A stretch of 58,872 nt of DNA, taken from the NCBI GenBank assembly GCA_900539195.1, contig UQBC01000015.1:1-58872 (forward strand), read 5' to 3'. Source of the DNA: an uncultured Oscillospiraceae bacterium (GTDB lineage: Bacteria; Bacillota; Clostridia; Oscillospirales; Ruminococcaceae). A model generated the notes under the pieces. The model saw nothing but the letters and a program-made list of their open reading frames with translations. It was not told the origin of the DNA and made no database searches. The translations under genes and the position numbers were made by a program. Each line of letters opens with the position of its first letter. The first letter of the stretch is position 1. Of the stretch, positions 31,981 to 40,128 are shown in pieces.

Positions 31981-32075
31981 CCGCATAAAAAAGAGCCTTG
32001 CGGCTCGGGGGGTATAGGAAAAGGAGCGACCGGGTGGGTGCTCCTTTAGTGTAATAAACTGCTCGATAAATAGGA
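31981..32075 (-). repeat. Duplicated 3' flank A (double-hairpin terminator unit)
   Basis: About 95 bases that recur at 32820-32914 with roughly 80 percent identity by eye. It contains hairpin AAAGGAGC (32020-32027) with GCTCCTTT (32040-32047), and GAGCC-TTGC-GGCTC (31993-32006) followed on the minus strand by TTTTTTATG. It ends 9 bases from the stop of the GNAT gene and serves as its terminator. Confidence 0.85.
31987..32006 (-). terminator. Terminator of the GNAT gene
   Basis: Minus-strand hairpin GAGCC-GCAA-GGCTC followed by TTTTTT, inside the duplicated flank A. Confidence 0.8.
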
Positions 32076-32084
32076 ATTTAACGT

Positions 32085-32690
32085 TTATTCGAAGATTAAA
32101 GTTTCCCGATGAGAAAAAACCAATTTGATATTTTTCTTTGGATTCATCAACAACATTAAAGTACCTTGTTCTTTTGTTCCCATTTGTGTTGTCATAGCCA
32201 AAGAACGATATGGTTTAAAGCCGCATTTTTCCTGAACTCGTTTAGAGCGTTCATTAAAGTTATAATAACCGCAAAGCAGAAAATCATAATCCAATTCATT
32301 GAACAAATAATCTATTACTGCATTTACAGCTTCGGGGACAAGCCCGTTTCCCCAATAGTCTTTACTCAAAACATAACCTAATTCTCTGCCGTAGTAATCC
32401 TCGAATTCTGTTAATGCATCTTCTAACCCATACTTTTCTATGCCAACAGTACCGATTACTTTATTGTTTTCCTTCAAGCAAATTGCAAATACTTTATCAT
32501 TGCTGATAAATGAATTCATAATACTCTGAGATTCGGCAATACTTTCATGGTGTTTCCAGCCTGCCATCTCACCAACGCCTTCGACGGACGCATATTCATA
32601 AAAATCTTCCAAATCGGTTTGGCTGAATGGTCTAAGAATGAGCCTTTCTGTTTCTATCACTTTTCCGTTTATTCTGAAATCAGCGTTCAT
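32085..32690 (-). CDS. RimJ/RimL-type GNAT N-acetyltransferase
   Basis: A 201-residue protein with the start typical of the group (VIETERLILRPFSQTDLEDFYEY), the acetyl-CoA-binding ELGYVLSKDYWGNGLVPEAV (about 124-143) and NERSKRVQEKCGFKPY (about 164-179). Related enzymes acetylate ribosomal protein N-termini, other proteins, amino acids or antibiotics; the substrate cannot be read here. The gene has its own promoter and terminator, and both flanks are shared with the next gene, so it looks like a gene cassette. Confidence 0.9.
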   Translation of the reverse strand: MNADFRINGKVIETERLILRPFSQTDLEDFYEYASVEGVGEMAGWKHHESIAESQSIMNSFISNDKVFAICLKENNKVIGTVGIEKYGLEDALTEFEDYYGRELGYVLSKDYWGNGLVPEAVNAVIDYLFNELDYDFLLCGYYNFNERSKRVQEKCGFKPYRSLAMTTQMGTKEQGTLMLLMNPKKNIKLVFSHRETLIFE

Positions 32691-32704
32691 ATTTTCACCT
32701 ACTA

Positions 32705-32790
32705 CATTAAATTCCGATTTGTAGGGCAGACTAACTACCCCATAAACTCATTATACCACGCATTTCCACTTTATGCAACCGATTTTCCTA
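32705..32790 (-). repeat. Duplicated 5' flank A with promoter of the GNAT gene
   Basis: About 85 bases nearly identical to 33989-34066, upstream of both cassette genes. It includes the promoter, an untranslated leader with AGTTAGTCTGCCCTACAAAT, and a GGTGAAA ribosome binding site just before the ATG. Confidence 0.85.
32750..32778 (-). promoter_or_regulatory. Promoter of the GNAT gene
   Basis: TTGCAT (32773-32778), 17-base spacer AAAGTGGAAATGCGTGG, TATAAT (32750-32755). The spacer and -10 box are the same as in the promoter at 34031-34059. Confidence 0.8.
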
Positions 32791-32819
32791 TCAAATTGCC
32801 ATTGGGCTGACATCGTAAA

Positions 32820-32914
32820 CCGCATAAAAAAGAGCCTTGCGGCTTGGGGGATATAGGAAAAGGAGCAACCGTTGTTGCTCCTTTGTTGTGTTAAGGTGCT
32901 CGATAAATGGGAAT
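32820..32914 (-). repeat. Duplicated 3' flank B (double-hairpin terminator unit)
   Basis: Second copy of the unit at 31981-32075, placed about 24 bases after the stop of the APH-like gene. Both hairpins are kept: GAGCC-TTGC-GGCTT and AAAGGAGC/GCTCCTTT, with compensating changes in the second loop. The A6 run on the plus strand gives the minus-strand T run. Confidence 0.85.
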
Positions 32915-32937
32915 ATATCGGATAGATAAATCAAGAT

Positions 32938-33978
32938 TCAACCGAACAACGGAAATTCTTGTAAATCAATAAGGCGATTACGCATATTATTCATAAACCG
33001 GCAAATCGCATCTGCTTGTTTCTTTTCTATTAGGCTTTTAAGATTCCCCTCATCAAAGCTCATATCGCCCAGCCAATAGGCAGAAATAACTGCACACAAA
33101 TAAGGATATATATCCTTTTGAAGATTTGTAAAGGGATGTACACTATCATATCCGTTTAGAAAAGCAGATAGAATATTCTGCTCTCTTTCGGGATAATCAT
33201 CTTTATAGTCCATAAGCCTTGATTCAAAAACAGCCTGCATGATTACATCGTAGAACAACACATTATCGCCGCTGTTATTATAATCAAACACGCCCATTTC
33301 ACTATCGTCAGTGATATACAGATTGCAAAGGCTTATATCTCCTTGTACCGCATACTGAGTTTCTTCCTTGAATACTTCTATTTTTCTTAGGTAACTTTCT
33401 GTTATTGATTCAATTTCATCGTAGAGGGACGGTTCAATTTCTCTCAGTATTTCTTTGTTCTCGGAAAATACGGATATATCGAATAATTCATTTCGTAAAA
33501 GCGGATTAAACATCACCTTATCATACACATGAAGATTCATTTTCTCTGAAACATTATGCATTTGTGCAAGCAATACGCCCGTCATACGAGCAATCTTTTC
33601 GTCAACTGCTTTTACTTCTCCGTCACAAAAATCTTCTATTGTAACAATAACATCATACCCATTAATGTGATAGTCATTTGCGTAATGTCCGTCGATATGG
33701 TATATATACGGAGTTTTTATTCCGCCCTTTGACAGTTGAACAGCAAAACGACACTGGGCTTCAATGTGTTTCTTTGTTACATTCCGTTCGTTTTTGAACC
33801 GGATAACAACAGCAGAATGCTTTTCAAAAACCACTTTGATGATAAGTCGTACTTCCTTTGAATCCTTATTCTCTTCATCATAGTTATATCGCTGTAGTTC
33901 ATAAAAAGCAGTAGGGCATTCATCTATACTATATTCGTTTGCTATTTTTCTAATATCCGCTAAAGTCACTTCAAACAT
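32938..33978 (-). CDS. Aminoglycoside-phosphotransferase-like kinase with Gln for catalytic-loop His
   Basis: A 346-residue protein of the APH/choline kinase fold: an N-terminal ATP-binding lobe with VRLIIKVVFEKHSAVVIRFK, a hinge VIVTIEDFCDGEV (near 110), the catalytic loop VQGDISLCNLYI (near 211-222) and the metal-binding FDYNNSGDNVLFYDVI (near 229). The family motif is HGDxxxxN; here His is Gln (QGD), while Asp and Asn remain, so activity is possible. It may phosphorylate a small molecule such as an antibiotic, sugar or choline-like compound. It has the same promoter and terminator flanks as the GNAT gene. Confidence 0.8.
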   Translation of the reverse strand: MFEVTLADIRKIANEYSIDECPTAFYELQRYNYDEENKDSKEVRLIIKVVFEKHSAVVIRFKNERNVTKKHIEAQCRFAVQLSKGGIKTPYIYHIDGHYANDYHINGYDVIVTIEDFCDGEVKAVDEKIARMTGVLLAQMHNVSEKMNLHVYDKVMFNPLLRNELFDISVFSENKEILREIEPSLYDEIESITESYLRKIEVFKEETQYAVQGDISLCNLYITDDSEMGVFDYNNSGDNVLFYDVIMQAVFESRLMDYKDDYPEREQNILSAFLNGYDSVHPFTNLQKDIYPYLCAVISAYWLGDMSFDEGNLKSLIEKKQADAICRFMNNMRNRLIDLQEFPLFG

Positions 33979-33988
33979 TATTTCACCA

Positions 33989-34066
33989 TAAATTCCGATT
34001 TATAGGGCAGATTAACTCCCCCATAAGCTCATTATACCACGCATTTCCACTTTTTTCAACCGTTTT
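33989..34066 (-). repeat. Duplicated 5' flank B
   Basis: Copy of the flank at 32705-32790 upstream of the APH-like gene, with the same spacer, -10 box, leader and GGTGAAA site. A 9-base indel near the ribosome binding site is the main difference. Confidence 0.85.
34031..34059 (-). promoter_or_regulatory. Promoter of the APH-like gene
   Basis: TTGAAA (34054-34059), 17-base spacer AAAGTGGAAATGCGTGG, TATAAT (34031-34036). Confidence 0.8.
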
Positions 34067-34143
34067 TGCAAAGCGAGCTGTAACGCAATTGGCAACAGCT
34101 TGCCGGAATCAAACAAAAAAGCGGAACAAGGAGGTCTGCCCGG

Positions 34144-34172
34144 TTGCAATCCTCCTTCATAAATGCTATAAT
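34144..34172 (+). promoter_or_regulatory. Promoter of the amidohydrolase-ahcY operon
   Basis: TTGCAA (34144-34149), 17-base spacer, TATAAT (34167-34172), 37 bases before the ATG. A hairpin AAGGAGG/CCTCCTT (about 34127-34159) overlaps the -35 box. No SAH riboswitch is recognised. Confidence 0.75.
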
Positions 34173-34208
34173 TAATTATCCATAAAAAAACGGACGAAAG
34201 GACTTTAT

Positions 34209-35504
34209 ATGAATACATTATTTAAAGGGATAACCGCAATTCTTCCGGACGAAGAAAGCGGATTTTCCGCAAAGGTATGCGATATTGCGGTAAGCGACAG
34301 CGTTATCTCCTATATTGGTGACGATGCAGTAAAAAACGGCTTTGTTCCGGACAGGACAATTGACGGCAGGGACAAGCTCATTACAGCAGGGCTTGTAAAC
34401 AGCCACACGCACAGCTATATGTCGCTGTTCAGGAACAGTGCGGACGACCTTATGTTCCACACCTGGCTGTTCGACAGGATAATGCCGATGGAGGACAAGC
34501 TGACCGCCGAGGATATGTACTACGGCACACAGCTTGCCTGCCTTGAGATGATAAAAACGGGTACAACGGCTTTTCTTGATATGAATATCGCCCGTGACTG
34601 CATTACAAGAGCGATAAGCGAAAGCGGTCTGAAAGCGACAATATCAAGAGGCCTTGTAGGAAACGGCAGAGATGACGAGGGCGGAAAGACAAGAATTGAA
34701 GATACGCTGTACGATATGCGTACCTACGGCGACAACAAGCGTCTAAAATTCATGATGGGTCCTCACGCTATCTATACTACCGACAGGGGCTATCTTGAAC
34801 TTGTAATGGAGAAAGCCGCAGAATACGGTCTCGGCATAAACATTCACCTTTCCGAATCGGTAAAGGAAATTGAGGACTGCATAGCTCAGAACGGCTGTTC
34901 GCCTGTCAAGTATCTTGATGATATGGGAATGTTCAAATTCCATACGGTTGCCGCTCACTGCGTACAGCTATCCGACGAGGATATTGATATTCTCGCTGAA
35001 AGAGGCGTATATGCCGCTACTAATCCTATCAGCAATGCAAAGCTCGGAAACGGCTTTGCAAGAATACCCGATATGCTCGGCAAGGGTGTAAAGCTGTGTA
35101 TCGGCACTGACAGCGCAGGAAGCAACAATACGCTGAATATGTTCAGCGATATGAACTTTATCTGCCTTGCGCACAAGGGCAACTGCCGCAGTGCTACAGC
35201 AGTTTCGGCACGTCAGGCGCTTAAAATGGCTACCGAAACGGGCGCAAAGGCTTTAGGCTTTGACAACACGGGAATACTTAAAGAAGGCTATGCGGCTGAC
35301 CTTACCATAATGGATATGAAATATCCCTCGCTTCAGCCTGTGAACGATCCTGTTGCGGCTATGTGCTACAGTGCGAGCGGATATGAGGTCGAAAGCGTTA
35401 TGGTTGACGGTGAGTTCTTAATGGAAAGCCGTGAGATAAAGGGAATGGACGAGGAACGCATTTACTTTGAATGCAATAAAGCGATGAAAAGAATAGACGG
35501 TTAA
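34209..35504 (+). CDS. MTA/SAH-deaminase-type amidohydrolase
   Basis: A 431-residue amidohydrolase (MtaD/TrzN group). Metal ligands are visible in NSHTHSYMSLFR (HxH, near 65), HLSESVKEIEDC (near 219), AAHCVQLSDEDI (near 250) and GTDSAGSNNTLNMF (near 303). Relatives remove the amino group from S-adenosylhomocysteine, methylthioadenosine or adenosine. The next gene is S-adenosylhomocysteinase, 16 bases downstream, so a role in removing SAH or the adenosine it releases is likely. The ribosome binding site AAAGGAC lies 7 bases before the start. Confidence 0.85.
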   Translation: MNTLFKGITAILPDEESGFSAKVCDIAVSDSVISYIGDDAVKNGFVPDRTIDGRDKLITAGLVNSHTHSYMSLFRNSADDLMFHTWLFDRIMPMEDKLTAEDMYYGTQLACLEMIKTGTTAFLDMNIARDCITRAISESGLKATISRGLVGNGRDDEGGKTRIEDTLYDMRTYGDNKRLKFMMGPHAIYTTDRGYLELVMEKAAEYGLGINIHLSESVKEIEDCIAQNGCSPVKYLDDMGMFKFHTVAAHCVQLSDEDIDILAERGVYAATNPISNAKLGNGFARIPDMLGKGVKLCIGTDSAGSNNTLNMFSDMNFICLAHKGNCRSATAVSARQALKMATETGAKALGFDNTGILKEGYAADLTIMDMKYPSLQPVNDPVAAMCYSASGYEVESVMVDGEFLMESREIKGMDEERIYFECNKAMKRIDG

Positions 35505-35520
35505 CGGAAAGGAAAACGAA

Positions 35521-36774
35521 ATGAGCATTATAAGAGATGAGAGCCTGTGGGAAAGCGGCGAAACAAAGATAAACTGGGTAAAGGCGAATATGCCGTTACT
35601 GCGTGGCATCGAAGAAGAATTTGCGGTATCAAAGCCGTTTGCGGGACTGAAAGTAGCGCTTTCGGTACACCTTGAAGCAAAGACGGCTTACCTTTGTCGT
35701 GTAATGGCGGCAGGCGGCGCAGAGATGTATATCACGGGCAGTAACCCACTGTCAACGCAGGACGATGTTGCGGCGGCTCTTGTACACAGCGGACTTAACG
35801 TATTTGCGTGGCACGGTGCTACTGCGGAGGAATATCACGCACATACGGCGGAGGTTATCAAGATCGCTCCCAATGTTATCATTGATGACGGCGGCGACCT
35901 TGTAAACCTTATCCACAACGAATATCCCGACCTTATCCCGAATGTTATCGGCGGCTGTGAAGAAACCACAACGGGAATTATCCGCCTTGTAGCTATGGAT
36001 AAGGCTAAACAGCTCAAGTTCCCGATGATGCTTGTAAATGACGCAGACTGCAAGCATCTGTTCGATAACCGCTACGGCACGGGTCAGTCGGTTTGGGACG
36101 GCATAAACCGCACGACGAATCTGATTGTTGCGGGAAAGAATGTTGTAGTAGCAGGCTACGGCTGGTGCGGCAAGGGCGTTGCGATGAGGGCTAAGGGGCT
36201 TGGTGCATCGGTAATAGTAACCGAGATAAATCCGATAAAGGCAATGGAAGCCGTTATGGACGGATTCAAGGTTATGCCGATGGTCGAGGCGGCTAAGATA
36301 GGCGACTTCTTCGTAACGGTAACAGGCTGTAACGATGTAATCGGAGAAAAGGCATTCCTTAATATGAAAGACGGTGCTATCCTTTCAAACGCAGGTCACT
36401 TTGACGTTGAGGTAAACGTTGCAAAGCTTAAGGAAATGGCTGTAGAAACGGGCGTTGCAAGAAACAACATTCAGTATTACAAACTGGCAAACGGCAACAG
36501 GATAAATGTTATCGCAGAGGGCAGACTTGTAAATCTTGCCGCAGGCGACGGTCACCCGGCAGAAATAATGGATATGAGCTTTGCTATACAGGCTCTGTCA
36601 GCCGCATATCTTGTTAAGAACAAGGACAAGCTGAAAGCCGGCGAAAAGATGACGGTAAACGTTCCTGCCGAGGTTGATAAGGAGGTTGCCGAGAGAAAGC
36701 TCAGATACTGGGGCATTACAATTGATAAGCTGACTGAGGAACAGGAAAAGTATCTTGGCAGCTGGGAAGTGTAA
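35521..36774 (+). CDS. ahcY: S-adenosylhomocysteine hydrolase
   Basis: A 417-residue protein with the conserved VALSVHLEAKTAYL start region, DDGGDLVNLIH, GCEETTTGIIRL, the NAD-binding GYGWCGKGVAMRAKGLGA (near 220) and NAGHFDVEV, and the C-terminal NLAAGDGHPAEIMDMSFA. It splits SAH to homocysteine and adenosine reversibly with bound NAD. The length is that of the short bacterial/archaeal form. It is in an operon with the amidohydrolase, which would pull the reaction forward by removing product. Confidence 0.95.
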   Translation: MSIIRDESLWESGETKINWVKANMPLLRGIEEEFAVSKPFAGLKVALSVHLEAKTAYLCRVMAAGGAEMYITGSNPLSTQDDVAAALVHSGLNVFAWHGATAEEYHAHTAEVIKIAPNVIIDDGGDLVNLIHNEYPDLIPNVIGGCEETTTGIIRLVAMDKAKQLKFPMMLVNDADCKHLFDNRYGTGQSVWDGINRTTNLIVAGKNVVVAGYGWCGKGVAMRAKGLGASVIVTEINPIKAMEAVMDGFKVMPMVEAAKIGDFFVTVTGCNDVIGEKAFLNMKDGAILSNAGHFDVEVNVAKLKEMAVETGVARNNIQYYKLANGNRINVIAEGRLVNLAAGDGHPAEIMDMSFAIQALSAAYLVKNKDKLKAGEKMTVNVPAEVDKEVAERKLRYWGITIDKLTEEQEKYLGSWEV

Positions 36775-36789
36775 TTTTTAGATAGATTT

Positions 36790-36824
36790 AACCGCTGTAT
36801 TGCTGTGATACGGCGGTTTTTTGC
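36790..36824 (+). terminator. Intrinsic terminator of ahcY
   Basis: AACCGCTGTAT (36790-36800) pairs with ATACGGCGGTT (36808-36818, one G-U), followed by TTTT. Confidence 0.85.
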
Positions 36825-36919
36825 TATGTAAGAATCAGATATTATGAAACTCATGTAACTTTGGTTGAAATTAACAAAAAAATCACGTTACCTTTATTAT
36901 TTACGCCGAAGTATTTTCC

Positions 36920-36948
36920 TTGACTTATTTTTTATACTGTGATATAAT
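36920..36948 (+). promoter_or_regulatory. Promoter of the secreted C39-like gene
   Basis: TTGACT (36920-36925), 17-base spacer, TATAAT (36943-36948), with AAGGAGG 8-14 bases before the ATG at 36974. Confidence 0.75.
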
Positions 36949-36973
36949 CATATCAATAAAGGAGGTATTTTAT

Positions 36974-38662
36974 ATGAAATATTCTAAATCGAAAATGTAT
37001 ATTAAATTTCTTTCATTATTAATATGCATATGTCTTGCTGTTTCCACTATGTCTTTTACCAGCTTTTCAGATTCGTATCAGAATGATGAATATTTTGAAG
37101 ATGTTGAATTCATAACAACATTAGCAGATAAGGACGACTTTCCATTAACAATAGACTTTGAGCATGATAAAAGTAGCGTATACTATTATTCTTCTCAGAT
37201 AAACGACTATGGCTCTCCTCTTTTGAACTGTGATGAATTACAATTCAAAATGATTTTTACTGTAAAAAATAACGAATATGTAGATCAATTATCTATCAAA
37301 GATCATGACAATCTCGTTAGTTTCTTTGAGAGAACAAATTCATTTGTCTTGACATCAAACGAAATTAAAATTGATAAATACTATGACTATGAGTTCAAAT
37401 ATAATGAATATAGATATTGCGGTCATTTTTCGCTTCAATCAAATGGAGACTATAAAATTTATCTACAGACATTTTATAACTATGTTGAAATCAATAATTC
37501 TAATTCTCAGCGCAACATAACTAATATGAGCGAAAAAGAAAACAATAACACTTTTGATAAAGCAAACACAGCATATGTTAATCGCACAATAAGCGGAAAG
37601 CTATCAAGTTCATCTGACGTGGATTATTACAAGTATACTATTAATATTGAATTATCCCCAGGATATTTAGATGTTATGTTGTATTGTCCAAGTACGGAAA
37701 ATTACAATTTTTCAGTATATGGCGGAAAAAACCACGTTATACTCGGTCAAACATCTACAAAAAATGTTGGATCTAGTCAAATTCTAAGAATTAATCTCTC
37801 AACTCAAACTACAACATATACTAACATATGGATAAAAGTTGAAAAAGGAAATACTTCATCGAAGTATAACAAAAGCTATTATCTTAATGCCAGTGCGGTT
37901 GCATGCTCTCCATTTTTTAGTCAAAAAGCTTCAACGATAGAAGTTTCTGATTACGAATCCGAGGATGTGAATTTTTGGAATTCAGAATATTTAGACACAC
38001 TCACATTTTCAAAAAGCGCTAATACCAGTATGCCGTTTTATACCTCGAAATATGAAAAACTATCTATGTATGAAGACGATTGGATGCGACAAGGTTGCTT
38101 TATAGCTACAATGGCAATGAAATTGAGAGCATTAAATTATACTATGAAAGGTCACGATTATCGAACAGGATGTAAGGGCTTACTGCCTGCCGATCCATTT
38201 ACTGTGATGTTAGCTAATATCGACATCAACGGTTATACACTAAAAGCACGTAAAGCAAATCAAGTAATTGACAAAGATCTAACGAATAATTCAAACGAAC
38301 CAATATACGTTTTGCTGAGTAATATAAACAAACGCTTTAATTCAAGCTTAACAAGATATGATGTATCAAGTTTCGGTGCAGAACAAAAGCGTTATGCACT
38401 TTCTTCGGTGCTTTCAAATAGCAAAGGCGGTGTCGTTATTTGCTTAAACCGTAATGGTCCCGGTACACATTATATGCTGATAAAATCAATTAAATCAAGT
38501 GCAACTAAACCTGAAGATTATTTTATCGTATTAGACCCTGCGGCTACGGACTTAACAAGTGCTGAAGGCGTACCTTTTAGCAAGTGTGCAACATATTCCG
38601 CTTCGCCGTACGGTACAAGTTATACATATAATTTCAGCAACATTGTTTCATATTATGCTTAA
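36974..38662 (+). CDS. Secreted protein with PPC-like and C39-peptidase-like domains
   Basis: The start at 36974 (MKYSKSKMYIKFLSLLICIC) is set by AAGGAGG. A signal peptide (about 1-33) leads to a unique N-terminal part, then a beta domain with NTFDKANTAYVNRTISGKL-SSSSDVDYYKYTI resembling pre-peptidase C-terminal (PPC) domains. The C-terminal 230 residues resemble C39-type papain-like peptidases: RQGCFIATMAMKLRALN with a candidate Cys nucleophile, GPGTHYMLIKSI with the His, and FIVLDPA with the Asp. The gene is clearly more AT-rich than its neighbours, with many AAT, ATA and TTA codons, which suggests transfer. It may process or degrade extracellular peptides; catalysis is not proven. Confidence 0.7.
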   Translation: MKYSKSKMYIKFLSLLICICLAVSTMSFTSFSDSYQNDEYFEDVEFITTLADKDDFPLTIDFEHDKSSVYYYSSQINDYGSPLLNCDELQFKMIFTVKNNEYVDQLSIKDHDNLVSFFERTNSFVLTSNEIKIDKYYDYEFKYNEYRYCGHFSLQSNGDYKIYLQTFYNYVEINNSNSQRNITNMSEKENNNTFDKANTAYVNRTISGKLSSSSDVDYYKYTINIELSPGYLDVMLYCPSTENYNFSVYGGKNHVILGQTSTKNVGSSQILRINLSTQTTTYTNIWIKVEKGNTSSKYNKSYYLNASAVACSPFFSQKASTIEVSDYESEDVNFWNSEYLDTLTFSKSANTSMPFYTSKYEKLSMYEDDWMRQGCFIATMAMKLRALNYTMKGHDYRTGCKGLLPADPFTVMLANIDINGYTLKARKANQVIDKDLTNNSNEPIYVLLSNINKRFNSSLTRYDVSSFGAEQKRYALSSVLSNSKGGVVICLNRNGPGTHYMLIKSIKSSATKPEDYFIVLDPAATDLTSAEGVPFSKCATYSASPYGTSYTYNFSNIVSYYA

Positions 38663-38674
38663 TGAGGTATCCCC

Positions 38675-39577
38675 ATGAAAACAAAATCAATCATTCTCAC
38701 AGTATCAGCATTTCTAATTACAGCAACGCTTTGCGCTTGCTCTTCAAATGCAAGCACATCTTCCGCTCCGGACAGCACTCCTACAACCTCCAGTACTTCT
38801 ACTGCTGATAATTCATCTGTCGAAAGCAGTAACAAATCCGACGAAAACAGTAACAACAGCTCGGAAGAACAGATCGACATCAACAGCATAAAAGCCGAGG
38901 TTCTCACCGACAAATCTTTCTGGAGCAAATTCGGCAGTATCACTTATGACGGAAAGACAATTTCGCTGAGCGATGATTTTGATGATCTGAAGCTCTGCAC
39001 AGACGAAAGCATCGGCAACGAAATAATCGACCGTGTAACCCGGCAACGACTGTTTAATCAAAAGGTTGATTTCTGCTCAGGCTATGAAGCTATAAAAAAC
39101 GGAAAAGAAATGATCAATGCCACCAGAGCGGAAATAGACGAATTTATAAAGAAAAATGCCGTCTACGGAAACTATCTTGAGGCAAACCCCGATTTCTTCG
39201 GATTTTCCGATATGAAGGGCTTTTATGAAAAGGCAAGCGAACTCTACACAGGCTTCACATATGACAACTTCAAGGATTTTATTCCTGATAAATATGCGGA
39301 ATATGACGGCAAGCTGTGCATTTACGCCGCGTTCGGCGAAAAAGGAAACGGCGATGAAAGATACTCGCAGGCTAAATATCTGCTGTTCTACGATGAACAA
39401 AACAACAATGACATTATGTGCATTACCGCCATTCCCACCGGCGTCACAAACAATGAAATCTCCTACGCCCTGTGCGCGTACAAATTTGAAAATACCGATA
39501 ACGGACTTCGCTGCAAGGTATCGTCTACGATTGCAAGATGTGGTCTTTATGAAGACTTCAAGAACACAAGAGACTGA
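38675..39577 (+). CDS. Predicted lipoprotein, 300 aa
   Basis: The signal sequence MKTKSIILTVSAFLITATLC ends in a lipobox (L-C-A-C) with lipidated Cys at 22. A Ser/Thr/Asn-rich linker (about 23-68) follows, then a globular domain (about 70-300) that I do not recognise, including FCSGYEAIKNGKEMINATRA and FDNFKDFIPDKYAEYDGK-like segments. It starts 12 bases after the C39-like gene, so both are probably co-expressed and outside the cell membrane. Base composition is closer to the chromosome than that of the previous gene. Confidence 0.75.
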   Translation: MKTKSIILTVSAFLITATLCACSSNASTSSAPDSTPTTSSTSTADNSSVESSNKSDENSNNSSEEQIDINSIKAEVLTDKSFWSKFGSITYDGKTISLSDDFDDLKLCTDESIGNEIIDRVTRQRLFNQKVDFCSGYEAIKNGKEMINATRAEIDEFIKKNAVYGNYLEANPDFFGFSDMKGFYEKASELYTGFTYDNFKDFIPDKYAEYDGKLCIYAAFGEKGNGDERYSQAKYLLFYDEQNNNDIMCITAIPTGVTNNEISYALCAYKFENTDNGLRCKVSSTIARCGLYEDFKNTRD

Positions 39578-39598
39578 TAATAAACGCTGAATAAAGAT

Positions 39599-39626
39599 AA
39601 CCCACCGTGGATTCGCACGGTGGGTT
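39599..39626. terminator. Bidirectional terminator between convergent genes
   Basis: AACCCACCGTG (39599-39609) pairs perfectly with CACGGTGGGTT (39616-39626). It lies between the lipoprotein gene and the convergent P-loop gene. Confidence 0.8.
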
Positions 39627-39633
39627 ATTCATA

Positions 39634-40125
39634 TTATCCGAGCTTTTCAATAAACTTATCCGCCTGCTCTCTTGTGCGAAAAACAACTATCTCCCTGTTG
39701 TTTTTGTATTTCTCAAGCAGTCTGTATACTTCGGGGAGCTGATTTGCCCTGAAGCTTTCTATCCATTGTCTGAACTCAGGGTCAAGCTCATTTTCAAACC
39801 ACGGCATATCCTCACGCTTTTTGCCTATGCGTGACAATGCGCCCTCAATGCAGATTTCAGTCGGCAAGTCAAACAGAAACACTGTGTCACAAGCCTTTAT
39901 CCTTGTTTCAAGAGTGCGCTGATAGTTGCCGTCTATTATCCAGCTGTCACGGGATATTATGCTGTCGAGCTGTTTGTCAAATTCTTCCCGTGAAATATTC
40001 GTGCCGTCGGGCTTATGCCATATCATATCAAGATAGTACAGCGATAATCCTGTGGCGTCACGGAGCTTTCTCGAAAACACGCTTTTTCCCGAACCCGAAC
40101 AGCCTATTACCACTGTCCTTTTCAT
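39634..40125 (-). CDS. P-loop kinase-like protein (DNA topology modulation / FlaR-like)
   Basis: A 163-residue protein with a Walker A GCSGSGKSVFSRKL right at the N-terminus, LYYLDMIWHKPDG, DGNYQRTLETRIKACDTVFLFDLP and FRTREQADKFIEKL. This matches the short adenylate-kinase-like proteins annotated as topology modulation proteins, which are probably small-molecule kinases. The substrate is unknown. The gene starts 3 bases after the flavin reductase gene on the same strand. Confidence 0.85.
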   Translation of the reverse strand: MKRTVVIGCSGSGKSVFSRKLRDATGLSLYYLDMIWHKPDGTNISREEFDKQLDSIISRDSWIIDGNYQRTLETRIKACDTVFLFDLPTEICIEGALSRIGKKREDMPWFENELDPEFRQWIESFRANQLPEVYRLLEKYKNNREIVVFRTREQADKFIEKLG

Positions 40126-40128
40126 CGG

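Noticed and set aside
34066..34208. SAH riboswitch upstream of the amidohydrolase-ahcY operon
   Set aside because: The transcribed leader is only about 30 bases and the hairpin present overlaps the -35 box, so it is not in the RNA.
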